DNA of 6,759 bases from Alphaproteobacteria bacterium (GTDB lineage Bacteria; Pseudomonadota; Alphaproteobacteria; Rhizobiales; Xanthobacteraceae), in contig VAZU01000118.1 in the NCBI GenBank assembly GCA_005884745.1, positions 1 through 6,759 of the forward strand, in the 5' to 3' direction. Under the pieces are notes generated by a model. It made no database searches, was not told the origin of the DNA, and was given only the letters and a program-made list of their open reading frames with translations. Positions 6,572 to 6,759 of the stretch are shown piece by piece (the stretch's first letter is position 1; every line of letters starts with the position of its first letter). The position numbers were made by a program, and so were the translations under genes.

Positions 6572-6759
6572 ATGCGGGAGTTCGAGCGGGATCGGCCGAG
6601 CCGCGCCAAGGCCAAGCTCGCGCTGGCCAGTTTGGCCTTGGCGTTCGCGATCTCGCCGCTCTTGGCGCAGACATCGGTCAAGCTCAGCCTGAACGGGCAG
6701 TTGGGGGGAGCGGTCGCACCGTTTCTTGTCGCGGCCGACAAGGACTACTACCACGCCGA
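6572..6759 (+). CDS. ABC transporter periplasmic substrate-binding protein, NMT1/THI5-like (5' part only)
   Basis: Only the first 62 residues lie in the window. ATG at 6572 starts a Sec signal peptide: charged segment 1-15 (rich in Arg and Lys), hydrophobic core 16-31 (LALASLALAFAISPLL), and likely cleavage after LLA at 30-32. The mature start, VKLSLNGQLGGAVAPFLVAADKDYY (residues 36-60, split here as VKLSLNGQLGGAVAP then FLVAADKDYY), is typical of NMT1/THI5-like binding proteins, where an N-terminal strand is followed by a loop, 'APFLVA' and 'D K G/D Y'. Relatives feed ABC importers for taurine, sulfonates, nitrate, riboflavin or pyrimidine precursors; the ligand cannot be told from this fragment. 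GGGGA lies about ten bases upstream, a little far, and no other start codon exists in frame back to the stop at 6488. The permease and ATPase genes would be expected beyond the right edge. The gene diverges from putA, which hints at, but does not show, a nutrient-uptake locus. Confidence 0.8.
   Translation, partial: MREFERDRPSRAKAKLALASLALAFAISPLLAQTSVKLSLNGQLGGAVAPFLVAADKDYYHA

Noticed and set aside
6307..6741. 144-codon minus-strand frame upstream of putA
   Set aside because: It covers the divergent promoter region and the antisense of the binding-protein signal peptide. Its composition is Arg/Ser/Ala-rich and no family features are visible.

Overview
The window is GC-rich and reads like a chromosomal segment of an alphaproteobacterium, most likely Hyphomicrobiales near the Bradyrhizobiaceae/Xanthobacteraceae. 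That placement is an inference. It rests on base composition, a short-form PutA of the Bradyrhizobium type, a HisE resembling the second HisE copy I recall from Bradyrhizobium and Rhodopseudomonas genomes, and a secreted Cys-rich protein style familiar from that group. No rRNA, tRNA, CRISPR, insertion sequence or phage gene is visible.

Layout: five genes lie on the minus strand, read from high to low coordinates. They are putA (bifunctional proline catabolic enzyme), a hisE-type phosphoribosyl-ATP diphosphatase, a YqaA/DedA-type membrane protein, an exported protein of unknown function with six cysteines, and a COG4091-type NAD(P)-binding oxidoreductase with a C-terminal SAF domain that runs off the left edge. 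One gene, the start of an ABC-transporter periplasmic binding protein of the NMT1/THI5 type, is on the plus strand at the right edge and diverges from putA.

Gaps between the first four minus-strand genes are 60-81 bases with no convincing terminator, so co-transcription is possible though their functions are unrelated. Between the exported protein and the oxidoreductase lies the most striking non-coding feature. Four strictly 7-bp-spaced copies of TCAGNNN on one strand face four on the other strand across 44 bp, and together they can fold into a long imperfect hairpin just after a stop codon and just before a strong ribosome binding site. The 261-bp divergent putA/binding-protein region holds short palindromes that could be operators.

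Functionally, PutA turns proline into glutamate for carbon, nitrogen and energy, and the divergent binding protein suggests solute uptake, but its ligand cannot be read from the fragment. The remaining genes look like an ordinary chromosomal neighbourhood. I see no complete undescribed defence, mobile or biosynthetic system here; the heptad inverted array and the Cys-rich exported protein are the least explained elements.
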